This document shows positions 8,907-17,950 of a stretch of DNA of 50,355 nt, one piece after another. The stretch is from an uncultured Prevotella sp. (GTDB lineage: Bacteria > Bacteroidota > Bacteroidia > Bacteroidales > Bacteroidaceae). The stretch is from positions 1 to 50,355 of the forward strand of contig CABUXJ010000021.1 in NCBI GenBank assembly GCA_902495455.1, read 5' to 3'. Within the stretch, counting starts at the first letter, position 1. Each line of letters opens with the position of its first letter. The notes under the pieces are model-generated. The model was not told where the DNA came from and made no database searches. It worked only from the letters and a program-made list of their open reading frames with translations. The position numbers and the translations under genes are program-made.

Positions 8907-10082
8907 ATGCTTTGGACCTCCATACATATCACAGACATTCTGCTATGGCTCATCATGGCAGGTTCTGTGGCATACGTTTTTTTCTTCGCTATCGTCATTA
9001 TGATATGGAAGGAAAGCCCTGAAAGGACAGACGGCACATACTTAAAGGACTTCAAGCACCGCTTTCTCATCATTTTCCCGGCATACGGAGAGGACAACGT
9101 CATATACCAGTCCGTCTCGACATGCCTCAAACAAGACTATCCGGCCGAGCTCTTTGAAATTGTTGTCGTTTCTGACCACATGAAACCGGAAACGAACGCA
9201 ATGCTTGCCAAGCTCCCTATCAAGCTACTGTCACCCATTTTTGACAAGAGTTCAAAAGCGAAAGCACTCCAATTCGCCATCAATAGCACAATCAAAGACT
9301 ATGACAACGTCGTTATTCTCGATGCGGACAACATCGTCGGCCCTGACTTTCTGAGTCAACTCAGCTTGTCATGCAGCCGAGGATACAGAGCCATACAGTG
9401 TCACCGGTGTGCCAAAAACTCCGACAACGATGTGGCCCTGCTCGACGGCATAAGTGAAGAAATCAACAACAGCCTGTTCCGCAAAGCCCACAACCGCATC
9501 GGACTGTCATCCGCACTCATCGGTTCAGGCATGTGCTTCGATTACGACTGGTTCCGTGACAATGTCCGCCATCTGACCACCGCCGGCGAGGACCGCGAAC
9601 TGGAGGCATTGCTAATGTACCAAAGGATCTTCATCAAATACGAAGAACACATCCATGTACGTGATGAGAAGGTGAGCAATAAAGACAATTTCCAGCGCCA
9701 ACGCCAGCGCTGGATGTCGGCTCAGATCAACAGTCTCTGCTCCATGCTTCCCCTCCTCCCCTCCGCCATCATTCATGGGAACATCAATTTCATCGACAAG
9801 ACCATACAGCAGATGCTTATGCCACGCTCCATTCTCATCGTTACGACATTCGTCTTTGCCATACTCATGCTCATCATAGCACCAGTATGGAGCGCCAAAT
9901 GGTGGCTACTGTTCATCACGTTGTGCCTATCTTTGTTCATTGCCATCCCGCCGCAGATGCGCACCCGAACCATATTCAACAAGTTGGCAGCCTTCTCCAC
10001 ACTGACGCTACGCATGTTCACAAACATCCGAAAGATTGACCGCGAGAACAAAAACTTCATTCACACCAAGCACGACAGATGA
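8907..10082 (+). CDS. Membrane-anchored processive-type GT2 glycosyltransferase (paralogue)
   Basis: The architecture is the same as the preceding gene: N-terminal helix about 10-33, catalytic domain, then two C-terminal helices. Motifs are complete here: FPAYGEDN, D139-A-D141, GEDRELEALLM and Q265-R-Q-R-W269. The two genes share long collinear blocks such as SSKAKALQFAIN versus STKAKSLQLAIN, so they arose by tandem duplication. The enzyme should transfer a sugar from a nucleotide donor at the inner membrane face. The downstream GT4 start overlaps its stop (ATGA). Confidence 0.9.
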   Translation: MLWTSIHITDILLWLIMAGSVAYVFFFAIVIMIWKESPERTDGTYLKDFKHRFLIIFPAYGEDNVIYQSVSTCLKQDYPAELFEIVVVSDHMKPETNAMLAKLPIKLLSPIFDKSSKAKALQFAINSTIKDYDNVVILDADNIVGPDFLSQLSLSCSRGYRAIQCHRCAKNSDNDVALLDGISEEINNSLFRKAHNRIGLSSALIGSGMCFDYDWFRDNVRHLTTAGEDRELEALLMYQRIFIKYEEHIHVRDEKVSNKDNFQRQRQRWMSAQINSLCSMLPLLPSAIIHGNINFIDKTIQQMLMPRSILIVTTFVFAILMLIIAPVWSAKWWLLFITLCLSLFIAIPPQMRTRTIFNKLAAFSTLTLRMFTNIRKIDRENKNFIHTKHDR

Positions 10083-11269
10083 GAATAGCCATACTGACAT
10101 CGGGAATACTGCCCGTCCCGGCTGTGCAGGGAGGAGCCGTCGAAAATCTCACAGACTTCTATCTGGAGTATAACGACGCGCACCGGCTACACGACATCAC
10201 CGTATATAGCATATACCATGAACAGGCCTTCTGTCATCCGTCTCTACGTTCCGACGTCAATCACTACAAATTCATCAAAACAAACACGCTTGCCGCAAAG
10301 ATCAGGAAGCGCCTGCTCCACACCGTCAGCCGAGACGAATACTACAATTACCACATAGAGTATTATCTCGACCGCGCCGTCAAGAACATCCGCCGCAACC
10401 GCTATGACATCATCATAATGGAAAATCGTCCCGGATATGCCATGAAAGTGCGGGCCAACAGCGACGCAAGAATGATACTCCACCTCCACAACGACCATCT
10501 CAACAGCACGACCAAACGGGCTGTTGACATCCACAATCTGCTGTCGGGCGTCATCTGCGTCTCCGACTTTATCAACAACAGAGTGCGGACGATAAGCTCC
10601 GCGGGCGACAAGATAACAACGGTCCGCAACGGTATCGACGTCAGAGCATTTTCCCCCGACACCAACATTCGGAGCAAACGGGATGAACTCGGCATTGCGG
10701 AGGATGACTTTCTGCTCGTCTTCAGCGGAAGGATCAACCGCGACAAAGGAGTGAGCGAGCTTATCGACGCCATGCTGAAGCTGAAAGACAACACCAAAAT
10801 AAAACTTGTCATCATCGGAAACAGCTTCTTCGGCAACGTGTCAGACACCGCTGACGACTTCATCGGACAACTGAAAGCCAAGTCTGCCGTCATCCGGGAC
10901 CGCATCATCTTCACCGGCTTCATCCCCTACGACAAGATGCCGGAATATCTCCACATGGCCGACGCCGCCATCATCCCATCCATTTGGGACGACCCGTTTC
11001 CAACAACGGTACTTGAAGCGCAGGCAGCCGGACTGCCCGTCATAACGACTGACCGCGGAGGCATACCGGAGGAAGTCGGCCGCGACAATGCCATCGTCGT
11101 GCCGACTGGTGACGATTTTACAGCAAGACTGGCCGATGCCATAAGCACGATATATGAAAACCCGGACTTGAGGAAAAAGATGGGAGCGGCATCACTCTCC
11201 CGCTCAGTCATGTTCACAAAAGAAAGATTTGCCGCTGATTTCTTCAATGCGCTGTCACAATTCACATAA
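10079..11269 (+). CDS. Glycosyltransferase family 4
   Basis: This is a GT-B fold protein of 396 residues. The N-terminal half begins RIAILTSGILPVPAVQGGAVE, the acceptor-binding Rossmann half. The C-terminal half contains VFSGRINRDKGVSELIDA, IIFTGFIPYDKMPEYL and the donor-binding PSIWDDPFPTTVLEAQAAG, which carries the conserved glutamate of GT4 retaining enzymes. The start overlaps the previous stop by four bases (ATGA), indicating coupled translation. It is a cytoplasmic enzyme of repeat-unit assembly with undetermined sugar specificity. Confidence 0.9.
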   Translation: MRIAILTSGILPVPAVQGGAVENLTDFYLEYNDAHRLHDITVYSIYHEQAFCHPSLRSDVNHYKFIKTNTLAAKIRKRLLHTVSRDEYYNYHIEYYLDRAVKNIRRNRYDIIIMENRPGYAMKVRANSDARMILHLHNDHLNSTTKRAVDIHNLLSGVICVSDFINNRVRTISSAGDKITTVRNGIDVRAFSPDTNIRSKRDELGIAEDDFLLVFSGRINRDKGVSELIDAMLKLKDNTKIKLVIIGNSFFGNVSDTADDFIGQLKAKSAVIRDRIIFTGFIPYDKMPEYLHMADAAIIPSIWDDPFPTTVLEAQAAGLPVITTDRGGIPEEVGRDNAIVVPTGDDFTARLADAISTIYENPDLRKKMGAASLSRSVMFTKERFAADFFNALSQFT

Positions 11270-11281
11270 ACATACGACACT

Positions 11282-12841
11282 GTGAGCGAACGAATACATA
11301 GAAGCATAATGAATATCAAGGTGGGGATGTTCTTCTACGTCCTCTCCCTCTTTCTCGCGTTCTTCTCCCGCAAGATTTTTCTCGATTGCCTCGGAGCCGA
11401 ATTCATCGGACTGACCGGCGCATTGAGCAATATTCTCAGCTTCCTCAACGTGGCCGAGTTAGGCATCGGAACCAGCATCACATATTTCTTATATAAGCCT
11501 TTGCAAGTGGACGACCGGGACCGGATTAACGACGTCATGTCCGTCCTCGCCTATCTATATCGCACCATCGGACTGCTCATCGGCGTCGGAGGCATCGTTG
11601 TCAGCCTTTTCTTCCCGCTCATGTTCAGCGGCCAACCGGTAGACTTGTTCATGGTCTACTTCGCTTTCTTCTCTTTCCTCGCCTCATCAATGGCCGGATA
11701 CATCATCAACTACCGCCAGTTGCTGGTTTCCGCCAATCAGAAACAATACGTAGTCAATTCCTATTTCCAGACCATCGCCATCGTCCAGAACCTTGTCCAG
11801 ATACTGCTGGCATGGTATTACAGGAATGTCTACCTTTGGGTTATCACCGGACTTGTCTTCACCGTCATCGGCTGCATCGTGTTCAACCGGCGCATCGACA
11901 AGCTCTATCCCTGGCTTCAGATTGACATGAACAAGGGGAAGAGACTGCTCAAAGAATATCCCGAAATACTCCGGAAGACACGTCAGGTGTTCATTCAGAA
12001 GATAAAGAACTTCATTCTCCACCGCAGCGACCAGATACTTGTCTTCGCTTTCGTGTCATTGAAAATGGTTGCCTACTACGACAACTACATGATCATCATC
12101 AACAAGATCAACTACCTGGTCAATATCCTCTCCGACGGAATGAACGCCGGCATCGGCAATCTCATCGCCGAGGGCAACGACAAAAACACCATGAAAGTGT
12201 TTTGGGAACTGACGGCCATTCGCTTTCTCATCGTCGGCATCGTCATATTCCCATTGCTGATGTTCCTCCAGCCCTTCATCATCTGCTGGCTCGGAGCCGA
12301 ATATCGCCTCAGCGACACCATCGTCTTCCTGCTCTTGTTCAACCTCTTCATCTTTCTTTCGCGCGGTGTGGTGGAGATGTACATCAGCGCCTGCGGTCTG
12401 TTTTCCGACGTCTGGGCCGCTTGGACCGAGCTCGCCCTCAACATCTGCGTGACCCTCGCCCTCGCTCCCTTCTTCGGCATAGCCGGCATCCTGCTCGGAA
12501 AGATTGTCAGCGTCTTTTTCATCGCCATGTTCTGGAAACCATATTTCCTCTTTTCCCGTGGCCTCCATCATCACGTCGGCGACTATTGGCGCGGCATGCT
12601 GCCCTACTACGCCATCGCCGGCATATTCCTCTGCGCCGCAACAGCCGTCAGCCACTACGTCATCGAACCCCATGTCGACAGCTTCCCGCGACTGATTGTC
12701 TACGGCGTCATCACCTTCACGCCGCTCCTGACGCTCTACTTTTTGACCCTGTTCGCCCTGACGCGCGGCATGAAATATTTCGTCGCCCGCAAACCCGCCT
12801 TATATAACAGCCTCAACCGAATAATACCGACAAAAGAATGA
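11282..12841 (+). CDS. Wzx-like polysaccharide flippase
   Basis: This is a 519-residue membrane protein with about twelve hydrophobic segments, of the MOP/polysaccharide transport family. The N-terminal SRKIFLDCLGAEFIGLTG and LSNILSFLNVAELGIGTSI are characteristic. I chose the GTG at 11282 rather than the ATG at 11309 because family members normally carry an N-terminal segment resembling SERIHRSIMNIKVG before the first helix. It should move lipid-linked repeat units to the periplasmic face, where the polymerase encoded upstream acts. Confidence 0.88.
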   Translation: MSERIHRSIMNIKVGMFFYVLSLFLAFFSRKIFLDCLGAEFIGLTGALSNILSFLNVAELGIGTSITYFLYKPLQVDDRDRINDVMSVLAYLYRTIGLLIGVGGIVVSLFFPLMFSGQPVDLFMVYFAFFSFLASSMAGYIINYRQLLVSANQKQYVVNSYFQTIAIVQNLVQILLAWYYRNVYLWVITGLVFTVIGCIVFNRRIDKLYPWLQIDMNKGKRLLKEYPEILRKTRQVFIQKIKNFILHRSDQILVFAFVSLKMVAYYDNYMIIINKINYLVNILSDGMNAGIGNLIAEGNDKNTMKVFWELTAIRFLIVGIVIFPLLMFLQPFIICWLGAEYRLSDTIVFLLLFNLFIFLSRGVVEMYISACGLFSDVWAAWTELALNICVTLALAPFFGIAGILLGKIVSVFFIAMFWKPYFLFSRGLHHHVGDYWRGMLPYYAIAGIFLCAATAVSHYVIEPHVDSFPRLIVYGVITFTPLLTLYFLTLFALTRGMKYFVARKPALYNSLNRIIPTKE

Positions 12842-13674
12842 GAATCATCTGTGACGCCCCCGGCCAAACCTGCAACCGCCTGTGGAGTTACGTGGCCGCC
12901 ATATCCGAATGTGCCGTCAGACACAAGCGGCTCGTCATCATCTTCTACGACTGGACGATAGAGGATTTCCCGAACCTGCTCCACTGTCCGTTCATCTATT
13001 TTCCGCTCTTTCACAAGTGGTATTTAGAGCGCGGCAACGGATGGAACAACTATAAGGGGCTCACATGGAAAGCGACCCACAACCCGCGCATGGACCGTGT
13101 CTTCCGGTTTTTCGGTTGCCGCAAGGGGTGGCACACCCGGACCGACACCCGCTATATAGCCCAAGCAAAACCGATGCTGAAGCATATATACAGACCAAAA
13201 CAGGAGATTACGGACAAGGCCGAGGCATTAATCAAAAGGATCAAGGCCACTGCCGACATTGTCGTCGGCGTGCACATACGCCGCGGCGACTACGCCACAT
13301 GGAACGACGGTCGTTTTTTCTACTCCCTCGAACAATATCACGCCTTCATGCTTCGCGTAAAGGAGTGCTATTCCGACCGTCGCGTGGCGTTCTTCATCAG
13401 TTCCAACGAGGCGTTCGACACCGCTATCTTCACCGGATGCGACTGCTACCGTTTCTCCGGCGAACCGTCACCCGCTGTTCTCGATCTCTACACGCTGTCC
13501 GTCTGCGACCGCATCATCGGACCGTTCAGCACCTTCAGCCGCTGGGCCTCATTCATCGGCGAAGTACCATTGTGCTTTCTTGAGACAGCCGACCAGCAAT
13601 TCACGGACAGCGATTTCGACACGATAGCCGACTTCTTCCATTTCAGTAAAGGACGGGAAATCGCGGAATGGTAA
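12838..13674 (+). CDS. GT11-like glycosyltransferase (fucosyltransferase-type HxRRxD motif)
   Basis: The protein has 278 residues. H146-I-R-R-G-D-Y152 is the donor-binding motif shared by alpha-1,2- and alpha-1,6-fucosyltransferases and related enzymes. It is followed by WNDGRFFYSLEQYH and the C-terminal GPFSTFSRWASFIG, another conserved patch of this fold. The N-terminus RIICDAPGQTCNRLW resembles the GxGNQ-type opening of GT11. It starts inside the stop of the flippase gene (ATGA) and is the last plus-strand gene of the operon. A fucose or related donor is likely but not proven, and the pairwise match to classical GT11 looks distant. Confidence 0.75.
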   Translation: MRIICDAPGQTCNRLWSYVAAISECAVRHKRLVIIFYDWTIEDFPNLLHCPFIYFPLFHKWYLERGNGWNNYKGLTWKATHNPRMDRVFRFFGCRKGWHTRTDTRYIAQAKPMLKHIYRPKQEITDKAEALIKRIKATADIVVGVHIRRGDYATWNDGRFFYSLEQYHAFMLRVKECYSDRRVAFFISSNEAFDTAIFTGCDCYRFSGEPSPAVLDLYTLSVCDRIIGPFSTFSRWASFIGEVPLCFLETADQQFTDSDFDTIADFFHFSKGREIAEW

Positions 13675-13677
13675 GAT

Positions 13678-13812
13678 TAAATGAAGAATGAAGAGTGAAG
13701 AGGGAAAAATTTGCTGCCGCCTTTCCAACTGCGATTGAATAATAGTTGGAACGGCGGCAGCAAATTCTTCCCTCTTCACTCTTCGTTCTTCACTTAATAT
13801 TATTCACTCTTC
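13678..13812. repeat. Dispersed palindrome between convergent genes (copy 1)
   Basis: The core stem pairs TTTGCTGCCGCC with GGCGGCAGCAAA around a spacer containing GCGATTGAATAATAGTTGG. It is flanked by arms of repeated GAAGAATGAAGAGTGAAGA and their complements. A second copy lies at 43054-43221. It sits exactly between two converging 3' ends, and the stop and last codons of the downstream minus-strand gene fall inside its right arm. It may act as a bidirectional terminator. Confidence 0.85.
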
Positions 13813-14841
13813 ATTTTTCTCAAACGAGCTTTTCTCCGGCAGGATGTGTTCAAGCGTGCCGTTGATTCTCTCTTTCAGAAGAGCGGCATCCGTTATCACG
13901 GCATCCTCCGAATCATTCAGACAGACAATGTCGGCCGTCTGACGGCTGACGCACTCGACGATGTCTTCTATTTCTTTGTCACCTATCGAAAAGCACCTGC
14001 GATTGACAAAACGATTGGGCGCAAACTCATTCTTGGCCAACTGCCAGTAGCGCATCAGATATTGGGTCACATTCGTGTCATGCCGCACTCTGCTTCCGCT
14101 TGTCTTCCACAGATAGTCCGGCTCTGCAGCCCACACTTCCTCAAACGTAGTCTTCAAGAGCGACTGGACACTGTGTATGTTATCAAAGCCGGTGAAAAAA
14201 CATTGATGCCACTTGGATAAGTTTCTCAAGATGCCACTCAGTCCGAGATAGCTTCCATACCAAAGCTTTCTATTCTTCCAACAGCAAATCCGCCTCTTTC
14301 TGAAATGGGCGTTCAGCAGGCCCAGATTGCAGAAGTCCATCACCTCGATGTTAAATCCCGCCTCGCTTTTTATGCTATACAATTGTGCCATCAGAGCATA
14401 GTCGCAAGGCAGTCCGCCCCGAAAGAACTCGGTCCGGGGCAACGGGCGTATCGGAAACATGTCGTCGTTCATCAGTATGAAGTGCTCACTCAGATCCGGT
14501 ATTCGATGCAGATTGAGTTCTATCGCGTTGCTGTTGAACGTCGGCAGATGTTCCGCAGGCATAAACTCCTTGTGTGTCACCAGCTTCAGCCGTTCGTAGT
14601 CCTCATTGAGCCACTTCGGCCGCTGGCCGTTTGTCACGAGAAAGACCTTGTTGACCCAGGGCCAGAAACGTTCGATTCCTCGAAAAACATATTGCAGATT
14701 GTCCCAATCACGAAATCTCACGACGCTGTCACACGAAGCGCTCTCACCCTTATAGTGAGCTTTCTCCTTCTGCCATTCCTCATCCGAGCCGTCAACCCAA
14801 AGGATAACGACATCTATTGGATAATCCTCTTTCATACGCAT
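13804..14841 (-). CDS. Stealth family sugar-phosphate transferase
   Basis: This is a 345-residue cytoplasmic protein with the conserved Stealth regions in order. CR1 is IDVVILWVDGSDEEW (about 9-23). CR2 spans about 42-130: FRDWDNLQYVFRGIERFWPW, VFLVTNGQRPKWL, and the acidic FILMNDDMF. A later conserved region contains SGSRVRHDTNVTQYLMRYW. Members transfer hexose- or GlcNAc-1-phosphate to make phosphodiester-linked capsule polymers or decorations. It faces the exopolysaccharide operon tail to tail and may modify the same glycan. The final residues EKNEE are encoded by the adjoining repeat. The second methionine, two codons in, is an alternative start. Confidence 0.88.
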   Translation of the reverse strand: MRMKEDYPIDVVILWVDGSDEEWQKEKAHYKGESASCDSVVRFRDWDNLQYVFRGIERFWPWVNKVFLVTNGQRPKWLNEDYERLKLVTHKEFMPAEHLPTFNSNAIELNLHRIPDLSEHFILMNDDMFPIRPLPRTEFFRGGLPCDYALMAQLYSIKSEAGFNIEVMDFCNLGLLNAHFRKRRICCWKNRKLWYGSYLGLSGILRNLSKWHQCFFTGFDNIHSVQSLLKTTFEEVWAAEPDYLWKTSGSRVRHDTNVTQYLMRYWQLAKNEFAPNRFVNRRCFSIGDKEIEDIVECVSRQTADIVCLNDSEDAVITDAALLKERINGTLEHILPEKSSFEKNEE

Positions 14842-14884
14842 TGTGCTGTTTTCTGTCCGGAAATATCAAAGTCCTCAAACGATT

Positions 14885-16462
14885 TTATGCCTGATTCATC
14901 TCCTCAATCTTCCAGCTGCCGAGCGTCCGTCGCTCACGATCGAAGCCCACAGCCATTTTTACGACGGGCAGACCGCTGAGCATGAAGCGCGACGGATAGT
15001 CCTTCAGGTCTATCTGACGCATGGCCTCGTCGGCACTGCCGAGTTTCAGCTCCATCACATAAAGCCGGTCGGGCATGCGCATCACCATGTCCACACGGCC
15101 GCGCGGCGTACGCACCTCCACGTCGACATACATGTTGAAAAGCGAGAAGATGATGTAGAAGAGCTGCTGATAGTGGCCCTCGTAGTCCGTGTTGTCACAG
15201 TATGGAACAGTGAGCAGGAAGTCGCGCAACAGACCGAGGGCGCCGTCCATGTCGCCGTGAAGTATCTTTCTGTACATCTTTCCTACCGTCGTATTGCCCT
15301 GCGTTGTGTTTTCTCGAAGGTAATTCGGCAGCAGACTGCGCATCAGTCCCACTCGGATTTCCGCGTTGGGTATGTCGAGCGTATAGAGTTCGGCCCACTT
15401 GTCATAATCCTTTATCGTCACATAACCACTCTGATAGAGCAACGGCGTGATGCTCATCATGCGTTCCGTCGGGGCATCAAAATCCGAGTCAAACACCTCT
15501 GCACCGTCTATGGCCGACGGGAGAACGTCAAACTTGCGCAACATCTCTATCAGATATGTCGGCGTACCGCTGCCGAACCAATAGTTATCAAGTTTACGGT
15601 TAGCGAAAGCGTTCATCAGACTGAACGGATTGTATATGTCCGGCGACGGCCACGTGAAATGATAACCGTCGTATTTGGCCTTCAGTTTCCGGAATGTTTC
15701 TTCCGATGTCAACTCAAGTTTCTCCGCCAGCAGGTCTATGTGTCCGCTCATCTGCGTGAGCATCTCCTCCTCTGTTATGCCGCAGATGGCAGAATATTCA
15801 TTCAGCATGCTGATATTGGTGATGTTGTTCAGCTCGCTGAAGATGCTCAGCTGCGAGAACTTCGTAATGCCGGTGAGAAAGACAAAGCGCAGATACGGAT
15901 CGCAGCCTTTCAGCGGCGAATAGAAGTTGCGCATGACGTTTCGCAGCACGGGCAGATCACGGTCTTCATGCATGACGTCGAGCAGCGGCGCGTCATATTC
16001 GTCGATGAGCACCACCACCCTACGTCCCGTCTGTTCGGATGCCCGTCGTATCAACGCGGTCAGACGATCGTTGGCGTCAACAGCCGTCTCGGTTATACCA
16101 TATTGCTTTTCATAAACAGACAACATGTTACCAAGATAACGATCCAGCCCGTCCTTGTCCATGTGCTTGCCGAGGCTCATGTCGAAATGCAGCACGGGAT
16201 AGGCGGCCCACTCCTTTTCAAGCCGGTCGATGGCCAGTCCCTTGAACAGTTCGCGCCTTCCCTCAAAATAGCTGCGGATGGTGGACACAAGCAGAGACTT
16301 GCCAAACCGCCGCGGACGGCTCAGGAAGAAATACTTGGCCGAACTGCTTGCCATACGGTATATATATTCCGTCTTGTCGATGTACAAGAGATTTCTTTCG
16401 ATAATATCGGAAAATGTCTGTAGGCCCACGGGGCAAGGTCTTATCTGCGGTCTGTTGTCCAT
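14885..16462 (-). CDS. AAA-ATPase-like / PD-(D/E)XK nuclease-superfamily protein
   Basis: The N-terminal domain has the variant Walker A SRPRRFGKS (48-56) and Walker B LIDEYD (152-157) of the AAA-ATPase-like family. The C-terminal domain has the PD-(D/E)XK pattern: D458 in GRVDMVM, then E471 and K473 in YVMELKL. Proteins of this 525-residue, two-domain type are abundant and multi-copy in Bacteroidales. Their role is not established; defence or DNA transactions are commonly suggested. It lies 43 bases upstream of the Stealth gene on the same strand and could be co-transcribed. The plus strand also carries a long open frame here, which is a shadow. Confidence 0.88.
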   Translation of the reverse strand: MDNRPQIRPCPVGLQTFSDIIERNLLYIDKTEYIYRMASSSAKYFFLSRPRRFGKSLLVSTIRSYFEGRRELFKGLAIDRLEKEWAAYPVLHFDMSLGKHMDKDGLDRYLGNMLSVYEKQYGITETAVDANDRLTALIRRASEQTGRRVVVLIDEYDAPLLDVMHEDRDLPVLRNVMRNFYSPLKGCDPYLRFVFLTGITKFSQLSIFSELNNITNISMLNEYSAICGITEEEMLTQMSGHIDLLAEKLELTSEETFRKLKAKYDGYHFTWPSPDIYNPFSLMNAFANRKLDNYWFGSGTPTYLIEMLRKFDVLPSAIDGAEVFDSDFDAPTERMMSITPLLYQSGYVTIKDYDKWAELYTLDIPNAEIRVGLMRSLLPNYLRENTTQGNTTVGKMYRKILHGDMDGALGLLRDFLLTVPYCDNTDYEGHYQQLFYIIFSLFNMYVDVEVRTPRGRVDMVMRMPDRLYVMELKLGSADEAMRQIDLKDYPSRFMLSGLPVVKMAVGFDRERRTLGSWKIEEMNQA

Positions 16463-16494
16463 ACGCTCGTCGTTTTAGATATTCCTTTAGATTG

Positions 16495-16502
16495 CAAAGA
16501 TA
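16495..16502 (-). promoter_or_regulatory. -7 element upstream of the AAA-ATPase-like gene
   Basis: TATCTTTG on the minus strand, 32 bases before the start codon. No clear -33 TTTG is visible. Confidence 0.5.
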
Positions 16503-16634
16503 ATCATAATTTCATTATTAAAAGAATGATAGCATCGTGATTTGACACGCCGGCGGAATTATTCTCTGCTTCTGCGATGAGTATGGACATGCGACTGTAT
16601 CACTACGAATTTGTCTGCACAAGCCTGTTGTCTG

Positions 16635-17646
16635 TCATTTAAACTTCTTTGCCCTCGACATGCCAAGCACCATCGGAAATATCTTTTGCAGAATCATCAC
16701 TATCGGTATGAAAGCCAACAATGATATAATGGAACCAAAGAACGTGGCCACGGTCTCGGACATGGCGTCCATGTCGGCATTATGTATCAACTTCAGCATC
16801 GGATGATTAAACTCTTTGTGATATGTCAATATGACCAACGAACCAAGCGAAATAATCCTAACGGCCTTGAGGTCATATCTCCGCAACCACAACGACACGA
16901 CGAATACGAACATCGTTCCTGTAACGGCAGCCAACAAGAATAACAAGAAGTTATTCCCATACTCACCCTTGAACATTTTGGCAAAACCGTTGCACTCGGC
17001 TATAACAAAGGTCAAGGTTATCAGCATGATGGTCAAAAGGGCTTTTGATACAGCCCCTAATCTACAGATGGAGTCAATAAAACGGGCATATCCGTTCTTT
17101 AAATTGTAAGCCAACAGATTGCCCGCTACGAAAAACGGCATTGCGACAAAGGCATCCGTCACCGCCCACGACATACGGCAGTCCGAAGCATTATAGGCTA
17201 TTGCACCAATAACGGACATCACGACGAGACCGGCCACGCCTTTGTTGGTTTTGCCGAAAGCACAGAATAATAGTTTTATGACAATCAGCGTATAAACGAA
17301 CCACAGATTTGAGCATCCCGGAGCATCATGTAAATTGTGAAAACCGGTCATCACGGCTGTCACCGACCAAAGCCACATGCCGTCACTCAGATGCCTTAAC
17401 AAAAATTCTATGCAATGCAGAAACGACAGAATAAGATAAGGTACGAAGAGATTTACCAAACACTTGTTCCAACAAACAGCCAAAGATTCTTCACGTTTTG
17501 AGAGAAAGCCCGATATGATAAAGAATAGCGGGACATTGAAAGCGTAAATAAAATTAACTATATGGGGGGGGGAAACAATGGCCCCACACTATGAAGAACA
17601 TGCCTATAGCTTTCATCCAATCGATGTAAATCAGTCTGTTGCTCAT
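16635..17646 (-). CDS. Acyltransferase-3 family membrane protein, frame broken at a G9/C9 tract (probable phase-variable gene, OFF)
   Basis: The coding sequence starts at ATG 17646-17644 with RLIYIDWMKAIGMFFIVWGH, a typical first helix of the OafA/WecH acyltransferase family. At codon 25 it enters a run of nine C on the coding strand (17564-17572), and the frame then stops after 30 codons. Removing one C (or adding two) joins it exactly to the open frame downstream: HIVNFIYAFNVPLFFIISGF, then NLWFVYTLIVIKLLF and the remaining helices to the TGA at 16635. That gives a 336-residue, about ten-helix protein. Such enzymes move acetyl or other acyl groups onto glycans at the membrane. Slipped-strand change of the tract would switch it on and off. 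A sequencing error in the homopolymer is the alternative. Confidence 0.85.
17564..17572. repeat. Homopolymer tract G9, candidate phase-variation switch
   Basis: Nine consecutive G on the plus strand (C on the coding strand) lie within codons 25-28 of the acyltransferase. Lengths of 8 or 11 restore the frame; 9 and 10 do not. Confidence 0.85.
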
Positions 17647-17707
17647 TATGTTTTGCGATATGATTATTATTTCAATTCAAATATATCCGTTCATTATACG
17701 ACGAGTG

Positions 17708-17739
17708 CAAAGGTACAAAAACATAACAACTTTCGCAAA
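17708..17739 (-). promoter_or_regulatory. Promoter of the acyltransferase gene
   Basis: On the minus strand TTTG (17739-17736), a 20-base spacer and TACCTTTG (17715-17708) match the Bacteroidetes consensus at ideal spacing. This argues that the gene is still expressed and that the broken frame is not simple decay. Confidence 0.75.
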
Positions 17740-17950
17740 ACATTCGAAATAAAAAAAGGATGGTTCATCCTTATCCGGAATGACACTTGGGATGAAGATG
17801 TTGGAGAACTCGCGCAACCATATTTGTTTACAAAATTCATTCCGAAAAGATGGTGGTTCACGAGCGTTTCTGACACCAAGGAGGCCCTTACGGGAACTTT
17901 TTGTGTCTGACAGACATGCACGAAAGCGACCGAAAAACGGTCGTCGGGAT

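Noticed and set aside
12056..12673. 205-codon minus-strand open frame opposite the flippase
   Set aside because: The product is dominated by Asp, Glu, Val and His, as expected for the complement of a hydrophobic membrane protein gene.
14843..16423. 526-codon open frame on the plus strand
   Set aside because: It is exactly antisense to the AAA-ATPase-like gene, whose Walker and nuclease motifs are intact. The antisense product has no recognisable domain.
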